From the NCBI RefSeq assembly GCF_030534335.1, contig NZ_CP130565.1, forward strand, positions 1,199,501 through 1,263,500: a stretch of DNA of 64,000 nucleotides, given 5' to 3'. Both the position numbers and the translations under genes were made by a program. The number at the start of each line of letters is the position of its first letter. Position 1 is the stretch's first letter. The stretch is from Marivirga harenae. Lineage in GTDB: Bacteria; Bacteroidota; Bacteroidia; Cytophagales; Cyclobacteriaceae. Shown here piece by piece: positions 1 to 7,146 of this stretch. The notes beneath the pieces were generated by a model. The model made no database searches. It saw only the letters and a program-made list of their open reading frames with translations, and had not been told where the DNA came from.

Positions 1-3000
1 TAAAGTGATCTTTTCATTTGGTAGCTTATATGCCATATTCAAATAAGTGAAGTACAAAGACGCCTCCTGAAAATTGAGGTTTCCATCATATTCAAAATCT
101 TCAGTATTTCCACTGAAATCAAAATGTCCTAAAATATTTCCACTTGCTTCCTGAATTAAGCCATCAGAAAAACTGGTTAAGAAAGGAAGGGAAACACTAT
201 CCATATCCAATTCAAAATTAAACTCAGGAATTTCAGGATTATTATCAAACCAGCCTTTGCTTCGAAGACTAACTTCTCCTTTGGAACTCAGATCAAATTG
301 ATAACGGTTTTCAGATTCTTGCTTTGCATTCACGGATAAATTGCCAACCTCTTCATTAAAAATACTTAGGCTATCCAAATTCAAAGATGCCGAAAAAGCC
401 ATAAGATTAGATAAATTTTCCAACTCGATCCCTCCTTTCAAAATACCCTTTACTGGACTCTCTTCAGCATTGATGACAGCAAAAAAGTTTTCAATTTTAA
501 AGTTTTCAAAATTGAGTTGCAGTGCCGTAATTTCATCTTTTAGCTCAGTTTTCAATTGAAATAATTGCTGATTTCGCTCAAAAATTAAATTTTGAATTTG
601 CAAATTAGCCGTATCAAAATAAATTCTATTTTCAGGATTCATGTTCCAATGTTCCGCATTTAGAATTAAGTTCTTAGGCTCTAAAGACCAGAAAAGAGAA
701 TCTTCTATACGTTCTGCCAAGGCATCCACATGGAACAAACTGTCTGATGCGGCGTCTTCAACATAAACATTAAATAAAGCTTTTTGGGGAGTAATATCTG
801 CCTTCAAAACACTAGGGTAAATATTTAAATCGCCAGAAGTAATCCGCTGAAAGTTCGTGTTGATGTGAAACTCCTTTTCTGAATTATTAACACTTATACT
901 TAGACTATCCAAATCGATATCCTGATAATGGAAACGAGGAATTTTTAATTGAAAATCAACTATTTCCTTTGCGCTATTATAATTTCCAGTTGCAGTAATA
1001 GGATTAAAACTTATATCTAAAGGAAGGAAATCCAATAGATTTTGGCTTTCTTCCGCTGTCAAAGAAACGCTCATGAGCATCGGTCTTTCAGTAGTATCAA
1101 CCTTGAAAATTCGAGCATTTTGAAATTTAGAGGCATCCAAATCAGCAATTGCCAATTGGTCAAAAGCATGGTTCATTTTTAAATCAAGAGCAATTTTCTC
1201 CCATCTAAGTTTAACATCAGCACTGTCTATTGCATTATAAGCTGTCAATTCTAACGGTGTAAAACTGATGGTTTGTAAAGGACTGGTCAAAATGGTCTCA
1301 GATAAATAGACTTTTAGCGATTGATGTAAACTATCCAATTCTACCTTTATACTGGCTTGGGTAGAAGCCCAAAGTGCGGTATCAGAGATATTGAGCGCAA
1401 GTAAATCGAGCTTGTTAAAATTGGCCTTTAGGTTTATTTTTTGCTGAATGGAATCAATTCTTCCATCGGCTGATAAATCAAAATCCGCAATGGAATCAGA
1501 ATAATTACTACTAAATTCAAGTTGGTTTTTGACCAATGTGGCTGACATAGTTAACGTATCAAATTGGTTTGCCACATAACTGAAATTTCGAATACTCACT
1601 TCTGCTTCAGTTTCCATTTCACTTGGCACTAAGCCTTTTCCTTTAATGGCAATGTCAATATCTGCCGTATTAAAGTTTAAGCTGTCTTGCAACCACTTCG
1701 CCAATTCCAAATCGGATATTTTTATATCTGCCTGATAGCTTTCCGTCTGATTAGAATTAAAGTGGCCCTTCATTTTCAATTTACTTCTATCATCAATTTC
1801 AGCCAATATATTTGCCTTCATTCTCCCTGTTAAATAGCTCCCATTTCCTGTCAAATTAATTTTTTGCGGATAATGAGAAGGATAATCCTTTGGCATGAAA
1901 TACTGAAAATCTGATACTTCACTTTTGATTTCTACGCTTTCCACAGTAGCAGATAGCTTCTCAGTATCTTGCCAGTTTTGCAGTTTGGCTTTCAGTGCCA
2001 ATGATGTTTCATTTCCATATAATAATCGGAATTGTTGCAAATCAATTTGCTGATCACTTCCAGTTATTTTTCCGTAAAGCTTTGCCGGATATTTTGATAG
2101 CGCCAAAAGGCTACTATCCTGCTTTAATTCTGGAACGAAATAGAAAGCATCTTTTACTTCTAAAGTGGTTGGCAATTTCACGTCCAGCTTAAAATTGGTT
2201 TTGTAAAAGCTTCCTGCAAATAAGGAATCAATTGAGGCAAATTCAATATTAGCATCAGCATTCAGAACAGAATTGGAAGTCTCCACTCTAAAGTTGCTGA
2301 GATTTGCCGATTCGGAATTGAGATTGATTCCTCCACTCAGTTCTTTTAATTGGAAATTATTTCGGTCCAAAACCGAAAAGCTGAACTTTTCGATACCTAA
2401 ATCTTGGGTTTTATATTTTGCATTTTTCAGGTGAAAATTAATGTCTTGAAATTGCATGTATGAGGGATCAAAACTAGACTTTCTTTTGCTTTGCCCTGTT
2501 GATTTAATATCTAATTCTTTCAATTCGAAATCAAAGGACTTGAGATCGATATTATAATCAGGGAATTCAAAGGGCGCAGAAGAACTATCAGTTTCTAACT
2601 CACTGGAATCAGCAGCTATGGGTAATCTCATTTGAAGTAAGCTGATCTTATTTTGAAAATTTTCTGCTCCTATTTCATTTCTCACTAAATCTACCGATGC
2701 ATTTTTGATATCGAGCAAATCAATAACAGTTTCCAATTGAAGACTGTCAAATAGTGTTTCATACTTTAAATCAACGGCATTCAAATTCAACTGCTGAATA
2801 GTAATTTTTGGAAGCGTACTTTCAGAAGAGTCTTCTAGTGTTGGTGGGAAAACTTTTCCCTGCATATAGGCCCCCTGAACATTGGTGAGTTGAAAATCTT
2901 CAATATTAAAAATCAAACTATCAAGATCAAAGGCATCGAATGAAAGGTCTAGTTCATCTAGCGTCAATTCGGTGTTCATTTGCACGCTAATATCTTGATA

Positions 3001-3501
3001 GCTCACCGCAATATTTTCCAACAGAATATGGCGGACATTAATAGTAGTTGTGGAAGTCGTGTCGGCTTTAGGATTTTCCTCGCTTGAACTAGTTGAATCT
3101 GAATTTGCAAAAGCATCAATCAAAAACTGATAGTTAAAACTACTGTCAGCTGAATTATTGTGAACCCTACCTTTGATACCATTGAGTGCTAATTCTTTTA
3201 CATCAACGTCTCCATCTAACAGAGGCTTCCAAGCCACATCTACTAAAATGGATTTGGCATAAATTAATGTGTCTTGAGATTCATCTTCCGCGTAAAGGCC
3301 TTCAATTTGAGCTGCTCCTAGGAAAGTAATGTACAACTTATTGATTTCAAACTTGGTTTGCGTTTTATCGCTCACATAGTTGGTAGCGTAGTTAGTGATT
3401 TTCTGTTGTACTGCCGGCAATCTTAATGACAGTATAAATGTCAGTAATAGCAATAGAATGCCCCCCAGAATATATAATATGATTTTGCCTGTTTTCTTCA
3501 A
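1..3501 (-). CDS. TamB-like translocation/assembly protein, N-terminal part (3' end outside window)
   Basis: An open frame on the minus strand runs without a stop from 3501 to the window edge, about 1,167 codons. The first residues read LKKTGKIILYILGGILLLL, a short basic start and one hydrophobic anchor, followed by a very long beta-rich region with many repeats of the type 'I.NL.LDSL....F.IE...L'. This is the architecture of TamB/AsmA-superfamily proteins, which span the periplasm and help outer-membrane assembly or lipid transport. The start is taken as TTG at 3501, because a TAA at 3523-3525 closes the frame upstream and no ATG lies between. Bacteroidota homologues are commonly 1,400-1,700 residues, so the conserved C-terminal domain is probably just outside. 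The family call rests on architecture, not on a diagnostic motif. Confidence 0.8.
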   Translation of the reverse strand, partial: MKKTGKIILYILGGILLLLLTFILSLRLPAVQQKITNYATNYVSDKTQTKFEINKLYITFLGAAQIEGLYAEDESQDTLIYAKSILVDVAWKPLLDGDVDVKELALNGIKGRVHNNSADSSFNYQFLIDAFANSDSTSSSEENPKADTTSTTTINVRHILLENIAVSYQDISVQMNTELTLDELDLSFDAFDLDSLIFNIEDFQLTNVQGAYMQGKVFPPTLEDSSESTLPKITIQQLNLNAVDLKYETLFDSLQLETVIDLLDIKNASVDLVRNEIGAENFQNKISLLQMRLPIAADSSELETDSSSAPFEFPDYNIDLKSFDFELKELDIKSTGQSKRKSSFDPSYMQFQDINFHLKNAKYKTQDLGIEKFSFSVLDRNNFQLKELSGGINLNSESANLSNFRVETSNSVLNADANIEFASIDSLFAGSFYKTNFKLDVKLPTTLEVKDAFYFVPELKQDSSLLALSKYPAKLYGKITGSDQQIDLQQFRLLYGNETSLALKAKLQNWQDTEKLSATVESVEIKSEVSDFQYFMPKDYPSHYPQKINLTGNGSYLTGRMKANILAEIDDRSKLKMKGHFNSNQTESYQADIKISDLELAKWLQDSLNFNTADIDIAIKGKGLVPSEMETEAEVSIRNFSYVANQFDTLTMSATLVKNQLEFSSNYSDSIADFDLSADGRIDSIQQKINLKANFNKLDLLALNISDTALWASTQASIKVELDSLHQSLKVYLSETILTSPLQTISFTPLELTAYNAIDSADVKLRWEKIALDLKMNHAFDQLAIADLDASKFQNARIFKVDTTERPMLMSVSLTAEESQNLLDFLPLDISFNPITATGNYNSAKEIVDFQLKIPRFHYQDIDLDSLSISVNNSEKEFHINTNFQRITSGDLNIYPSVLKADITPQKALFNVYVEDAASDSLFHVDALAERIEDSLFWSLEPKNLILNAEHWNMNPENRIYFDTANLQIQNLIFERNQQLFQLKTELKDEITALQLNFENFKIENFFAVINAEESPVKGILKGGIELENLSNLMAFSASLNLDSLSIFNEEVGNLSVNAKQESENRYQFDLSSKGEVSLRSKGWFDNNPEIPEFNFELDMDSVSLPFLTSFSDGLIQEASGNILGHFDFSGNTEDFEYDGNLNFQEASLYFTYLNMAYKLPNEKITL

Positions 3502-3767
3502 TATATATATAAAAATACAATTTTAGTGAGTAATCTGACCTTATCCTAACGGAAGATGTGGGGAATTGATATTATTGACAGGAATAGGTTATAAGAAAAC
3601 TAATTCAAAAAAGGAATTGCGAGGATTTTTCACTACATACTTTTCACAAACTATATCTTCGATTTTAGAAATTGTATTTTGGATCTTAATTTTAGTGGCA
3701 ATGAAATATAAGTTCTAAATATGTAACTCCTCATCAGTTTTCTTAACTTGAATACAAAAATACATAT

Positions 3768-4952
3768 ATGGATTTAGGTGTAAATATAACCGGTGCTTAT
3801 CATTCTTCATTTGGCAAGTTAGAAGGAGAAACTTTGTATTCTCTGTATGAAAAAGCAGCAAAGGGCGCTATCAAAGATGCGCAAATTGAGACTAAAGCTA
3901 TTGACGGAGTTTTTGTAGGGAATTATAGTGGTGGTGCTTTCAACCAGCAAGAAAACATAGCTTCTTATGGTGTTAATGTTTTACCAGCATTGCGCCACAA
4001 GCCTATGTACAGAACTGAAACTGCTTGTTCATCTGGTTCATCAGCTATTCACATGGGGATTATGGCTATTAAATCGGGAATGATGAAGCGGGTTTTGGTG
4101 GTCGGAATAGAGAAAATGACGGATTTAGACATGTCAGGCGTAACCAAAGCTTTATCTCTGGCCACCTTCTGGCCTGATGAAGGAAGCCAATCCGTAACTG
4201 CTCCCTGCATGTTTGCTGATTTGGCAAAAGGCTGGATGAAAAAATACAATTATTCTGAAGAAAAACTCCGCCCGTGGTTGGCTCAAATTTCTGCTAAAGC
4301 TTATTCCAATGGAGCTGAAAACCCATTGGCACAATTGCAAAAGCCTAAATCGGCTGATGATATTTTGGCACTTCCTGATGAGAAAAACCCCATCATTAAT
4401 GCCCCACTGCGATTACATGACTGTTCCCTTGTTTCCGATGGAGCATCCGCTTTGGTATTAGAAGAAGCCAGTGTAAGCAAAGGAAAAGGACTAGCCATCA
4501 AAAGTTTTTATAGTGCTAGCGACTATTTAGATAGTTTTGGTAAACATAAGTCTGACCACTTTTTGGAAGGCGCGTCATTTGCAGTCAAAAAAGCCTTAAA
4601 AGATGCTAACTTCTCCATTGAAGATATTGACATAGCAGAGGTACATGACTGCTTTACTATAACAGAGCTTTTGTTGTATAGCGCAATGGGCATTGCTCCT
4701 GCAGGTCGGGAATTTGAAGCAATAGAAAGTGGTAAAGTCTTTCCTGACGGAGATTTACCAGTAAATTTATCCGGAGGATTGAAAGCCAAAGGTCATCCCA
4801 TTGGGGCAACTGGGGTTTCCATGCATGCTTATCTCTACAAACAATTAGTGCAAGAGGCATGGGGCCATCAAGCCAAAAATGCACAAACGGCTTTGGTGGT
4901 GAATATCGGAGGCTCGGGTACTAGTAATGCTGTTTCGGTTTTGGGTCGATAG
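3768..4952 (+). CDS. Thiolase family protein (SCP2/SCPx-type acetyl-CoA acetyltransferase)
   Basis: This 394-residue protein has the thiolase fold and normal length. Cys87 in TETACSSGSSAIHMG is the nucleophile that takes the acyl group. HDCFTITELL near residue 292 and GHPIGATG near residue 343 supply the other active-site residues, and VNIGGSGTSNAVSV ends the domain. The HDCF box marks the SCP2/SCPx-type subfamily rather than the classical FadA/AtoB type, so the preferred substrate is uncertain; beta-oxidation or another CoA-ester cleavage or condensation is likely. The gene is monocistronic here. An IS3 element sits eight bases after the stop codon, and a decayed copy of the 3' end of a homologous gene lies at 12127-12269. 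Confidence 0.88.
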   Translation: MDLGVNITGAYHSSFGKLEGETLYSLYEKAAKGAIKDAQIETKAIDGVFVGNYSGGAFNQQENIASYGVNVLPALRHKPMYRTETACSSGSSAIHMGIMAIKSGMMKRVLVVGIEKMTDLDMSGVTKALSLATFWPDEGSQSVTAPCMFADLAKGWMKKYNYSEEKLRPWLAQISAKAYSNGAENPLAQLQKPKSADDILALPDEKNPIINAPLRLHDCSLVSDGASALVLEEASVSKGKGLAIKSFYSASDYLDSFGKHKSDHFLEGASFAVKKALKDANFSIEDIDIAEVHDCFTITELLLYSAMGIAPAGREFEAIESGKVFPDGDLPVNLSGGLKAKGHPIGATGVSMHAYLYKQLVQEAWGHQAKNAQTALVVNIGGSGTSNAVSVLGR

Positions 4953-5000
4953 ATACACCATGTCTTGTCCTGAAATAGCTTTACACAAATAAAGCTAATC

Positions 5001-5360
5001 ATGGGAATAAAATACAGCGAAAGTACAATTTATGAGATCTGTAGAAGGATAGACACAGGCGAGATCAGCTACAGCGATGCACAGAGAGAATATGGCGTAA
5101 AAAGTCAAGGTAGTATTGGTCCTTGGCTTAGAAAATATAGGGCAGGATTGCTACCTTGTATGGAAATGGGTAAATATGACGATTTATCGAAAGAAGAGCT
5201 CATAAAAGCTTTGGAAGAGTCCAATAAGCGTTTAGAAGCTTCTAATCTGCAAACAAAGGCTTATGAAGCCATCATTGAAGTAGCGGAAGAACGATTTAAC
5301 ATTGAAATCAGAAAAAAGTCTGGTACCAAGCCATCCAACGACTCCAAGAAAGAAAAGTAA
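5001..5360 (+). CDS. IS3-family transposase OrfA (DNA-binding part)
   Basis: This 119-residue protein begins with a helix-turn-helix (ICRRIDTGEISYSDAQREYG, then SIGPWLRKY) that binds the terminal repeats. It continues with a leucine/glutamate-rich stretch at about 70-110, the dimerising zipper typical of IS3 OrfA. At 5312-5318 the zero frame reads AGA AAA AAG, so the heptamer A_AAA_AAG is in the correct phase for -1 programmed frameshifting. The -1 frame then continues without a stop into OrfB, giving the OrfAB transposase. OrfA alone normally moderates transposition. The AAG at the slip site is followed by 13 more sense codons before the OrfA stop. Confidence 0.92.
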   Translation: MGIKYSESTIYEICRRIDTGEISYSDAQREYGVKSQGSIGPWLRKYRAGLLPCMEMGKYDDLSKEELIKALEESNKRLEASNLQTKAYEAIIEVAEERFNIEIRKKSGTKPSNDSKKEK

Positions 5361-5386
5361 AGGCCTCTACTTCAGAGTTATGTAGA

Positions 5387-6232
5387 TTGTTTGGTAAAAC
5401 GAGGCAAGCCTGGTATTACAAACAGCAACAAGATCAAAGTAAATCACAGGAGTATTTTATCATTTACCACATGGTAGAGATGATCCGAAATGACTTACCA
5501 AGAATTGGTACCAGAAAGTTATATCATATGCTTAAGCAGCAATTAGCTGCATATAATATTACAATCTGTAGAGATAAGCTCTTTGATTTATTAAGAGAAT
5601 GGGGGTTGCTCATTAAGAAAAGAAGGAGAGCAACCTTGACCACTCATTCTCATCATTGGTTACGCAAATACCCAAATCTGATTGCTCAAAAACAGATTTA
5701 TAAAAGCAATCAAGTGTGGGTTAGTGATATCACCTATATTCAAATAAAAAGAGATTTTGCTTATCTCAGTTTACTAACTGATGCGTATTCAAGGAAAATA
5801 CTAGGATATTATCTGAGTGAGAACTTATCCAGAGAAGGTCCTATAAAAGCCTTAAAAATGGCCATAAAACAAAAAGGTAAATCATATGTGACTCATCATT
5901 CAGACAGAGGAATCCAATACTGTTGCAAAGGTTACATCGATATACTGCATGAAAGCTTTATTAGAATTAGTATGACAGAGAAGGGAAGCCCATACGAAAA
6001 CGCCATAGCCGAAAGGGTAAACGGTATCTTAAAACACGAGTTTGCATGCAATCAAACTTTTACCTCTTTTAATAAGGCAAAAAACTTTATTGATAAAGCA
6101 ATTAAAACCTATAATACTATTAGACCACATATGAGTTGCAGTTATTTAACACCCGATATTGCACATAAAACTGAAGAGATCATAACACGGAAATGGAAAA
6201 ACTACTATAAAGAAAATGTAAAAGAATACTAG
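5387..6232 (+). CDS. IS3-family transposase OrfB (DDE integrase domain, made as OrfAB by -1 frameshift)
   Basis: The frame is -1 relative to OrfA and carries the retroviral-integrase-like catalytic core. The first Asp is in VWVSDITYIQ, the second in THHSDRGIQYC, and the Glu in SPYENAIAERVNGILKHEF. An N-terminal HTH_21-like helical region (MVEMIRNDLPRIGTRKLYHML) precedes the core. The listed start is only the first ATG. In the cell the protein is expected mainly as a fusion with OrfA through the slippery site at 5312-5318, since the frame is open from there. Length and motifs are complete with no internal stop, which together with intact ends and target duplication suggests a recent insertion. 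Confidence 0.93.
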   Translation: MFGKTRQAWYYKQQQDQSKSQEYFIIYHMVEMIRNDLPRIGTRKLYHMLKQQLAAYNITICRDKLFDLLREWGLLIKKRRRATLTTHSHHWLRKYPNLIAQKQIYKSNQVWVSDITYIQIKRDFAYLSLLTDAYSRKILGYYLSENLSREGPIKALKMAIKQKGKSYVTHHSDRGIQYCCKGYIDILHESFIRISMTEKGSPYENAIAERVNGILKHEFACNQTFTSFNKAKNFIDKAIKTYNTIRPHMSCSYLTPDIAHKTEEIITRKWKNYYKENVKEY

Positions 6233-6304
6233 GACTATTCATCTTAGTAAAGTTATATTAGGACAATAATATAAAACTGTAAAGTAAAATCAGGACGAGA
6301 CACC

Positions 6305-6348
6305 ATGCATCTGTGGAGACGCGATGCATCGCGTCTCCACAGATGCAT
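6305..6348. repeat. 44-bp perfect palindrome (REP-type unit)
   Basis: Every base pairs around the centre between 6326 and 6327. The core GTGGAGACGCGATG is followed by its exact complement. Shorter versions of the core occur at 6628-6655 and 7025-7052 around the neighbouring RAYT gene, so this is the REP family mobilised by that transposase. The IS3 target duplication overlaps its first base. Confidence 0.92.
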
Positions 6349-6362
6349 CGTATATAAACACA

Positions 6363-6971
6363 TCATTTATCATTAAATCCATCATCAGACCAATTCCGAG
6401 GATTATTTTTTATGTATTCTGAAATCCGTTGAAATGATTTTTTATCACGAATAATATGATCATGAAAACGGTCCTGCCATCCAAAATCAGGGTTAATCAA
6501 TCGTGCACCAACGGTTACACCCGATTTAAAACCCCGAATAATGGATCCTAAATTTTTTGATTGTGGTCCGAATTGGTTTTTTGGTGGTTTGGTACGCAGG
6601 TTATTTCCGTTGGTGGTTGTGGTCACCGTAGAGACGCGATGCATCTCGTCTCTACCATCCCGGTTCGAACCAGAAATCGAATTATATCGATTATCCCCAA
6701 TCCCAATAATACCATGAAAATGGTTAGGCATCACAATATATTCGCCCATACATAAATTCATGTCCGGTCGCAATTCAAATGTTTTTACCCATTCCGATTC
6801 TACAATTTTTCCGACATCATTTAATAACATTTCTCCGTTTCTTATTTTACCGAAAAAACATTCTCTATTTTTTGTGCAAATGGTTACAAAATATTTTGCT
6901 TTACTCCTGTAATCCCAATTTTGTAATCGTGCTGATTCAGTACGGTATTTGTTTTTGAATTTGTCAGGCAT
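6363..6971 (-). CDS. REP-associated tyrosine transposase (RAYT, Y1_Tnp/IS200-like)
   Basis: About 202 residues of the single-strand HUH nuclease family. The metal-binding HUH motif is HFH in MPNHFHGIIGIG, and the nucleophilic Tyr is probably in RISEYIKNNPRNW near the C-terminus. The start is placed at ATG 6971 (MPDKFKNKYR). The longer open frame up to 7052 begins inside a REP palindrome and would add a REP-encoded leader (METQCIASPP), which is unlikely to be native. The N-terminal RLQNWDYRSKAKYFVTICTKN matches the usual RAYT opening. A REP unit is also embedded in frame at 6628-6655, encoding a linker between the HUH region and the Tyr region. Such domestic transposases cut and move REP units rather than themselves. 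Confidence 0.85.
   Translation of the reverse strand: MPDKFKNKYRTESARLQNWDYRSKAKYFVTICTKNRECFFGKIRNGEMLLNDVGKIVESEWVKTFELRPDMNLCMGEYIVMPNHFHGIIGIGDNRYNSISGSNRDGRDEMHRVSTVTTTTNGNNLRTKPPKNQFGPQSKNLGSIIRGFKSGVTVGARLINPDFGWQDRFHDHIIRDKKSFQRISEYIKNNPRNWSDDGFNDK
6628..6655. repeat. REP palindrome inside the RAYT coding sequence
   Basis: The 28 bases GTAGAGACGCGATG / CATCTCGTCTCTAC pair with a single mismatched position. It has the same core as the units at 6305 and 7025. It keeps the RAYT frame open, encoding the segment around GRDEMHRVST. Confidence 0.85.
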
Positions 6972-7024
6972 GGTTGATTCGTTTGTTCTATCTAGATAAT
7001 AAATTTTAATTTCGTAAAAAATTG

Positions 7025-7052
7025 GTGGAGACGCAATGCATTGCGTCTCCAC
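7025..7052. repeat. REP palindrome upstream of the RAYT gene
   Basis: A perfect 28-bp palindrome, GTGGAGACGCAATG and its complement. It carries CAATG where the 6305 unit has CGATG, so the arm change is compensated on both strands. It lies upstream of the true RAYT start. Confidence 0.88.
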
Positions 7053-7089
7053 TGCCGATGATCATCACCAAATTAAACCCAATGCACAT

Positions 7090-7130
7090 CACAAGCGCCC
7101 ACCAAAACAACCATACACATTGAACTAAAC
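7090..7130 (+). pseudogene. Possible tiny remnant of a uvrA-like 5' end
   Basis: Bases 7094-7113 match 16361-16380, near the start of the tandem uvrA-like gene, at about 18 of 20 positions (the CGCCCACCA.AACAACC core), and a weaker match follows (ACATTGA, then CTAAAC or CTTAAC). It is too short to be certain. It gains weight because a clearer uvrA-5' relic lies at 12021-12120. Confidence 0.35.
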
Positions 7131-7146
7131 TTGTAACGGCTAAAAA

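Larger units (their letters stand above)
4961..6302 (+). mobile_element. Complete IS3-family insertion sequence (1,342 bp)
   Basis: The left end at 4961-4984 and the right end at 6279-6302 form a 24-bp imperfect inverted repeat (TGTCTtGTCCTGA..., five mismatches). The outer TGTCT/AGACA tips are intact. A 3-bp direct repeat, CCA, flanks the element (4958-4960 and 6303-6305), as expected for IS3-family insertion. It encodes OrfA and OrfB in overlapping frames with a canonical slippery heptamer, so it looks active. Inside the left end, TAGCTTTA at 4976-4983 and TAAAGCTA at 4990-4997 form a perfect 8-bp hairpin just before the OrfA start, probably damping read-through transcription from the thiolase gene. 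Confidence 0.93.

Noticed and set aside
341-559. Plus-strand open frame inside the TamB-like gene
   Set aside because: Low-complexity antisense shadow of a clear minus-strand gene; no start context or family.
4523-4789. Minus-strand open frames inside the thiolase gene
   Set aside because: Antisense of a strongly conserved coding region.
6363-7052. Longer RAYT start at 7052 giving METQCIASPP
   Set aside because: That N-terminus is encoded by a REP palindrome; the ATG at 6971 fits the family start.
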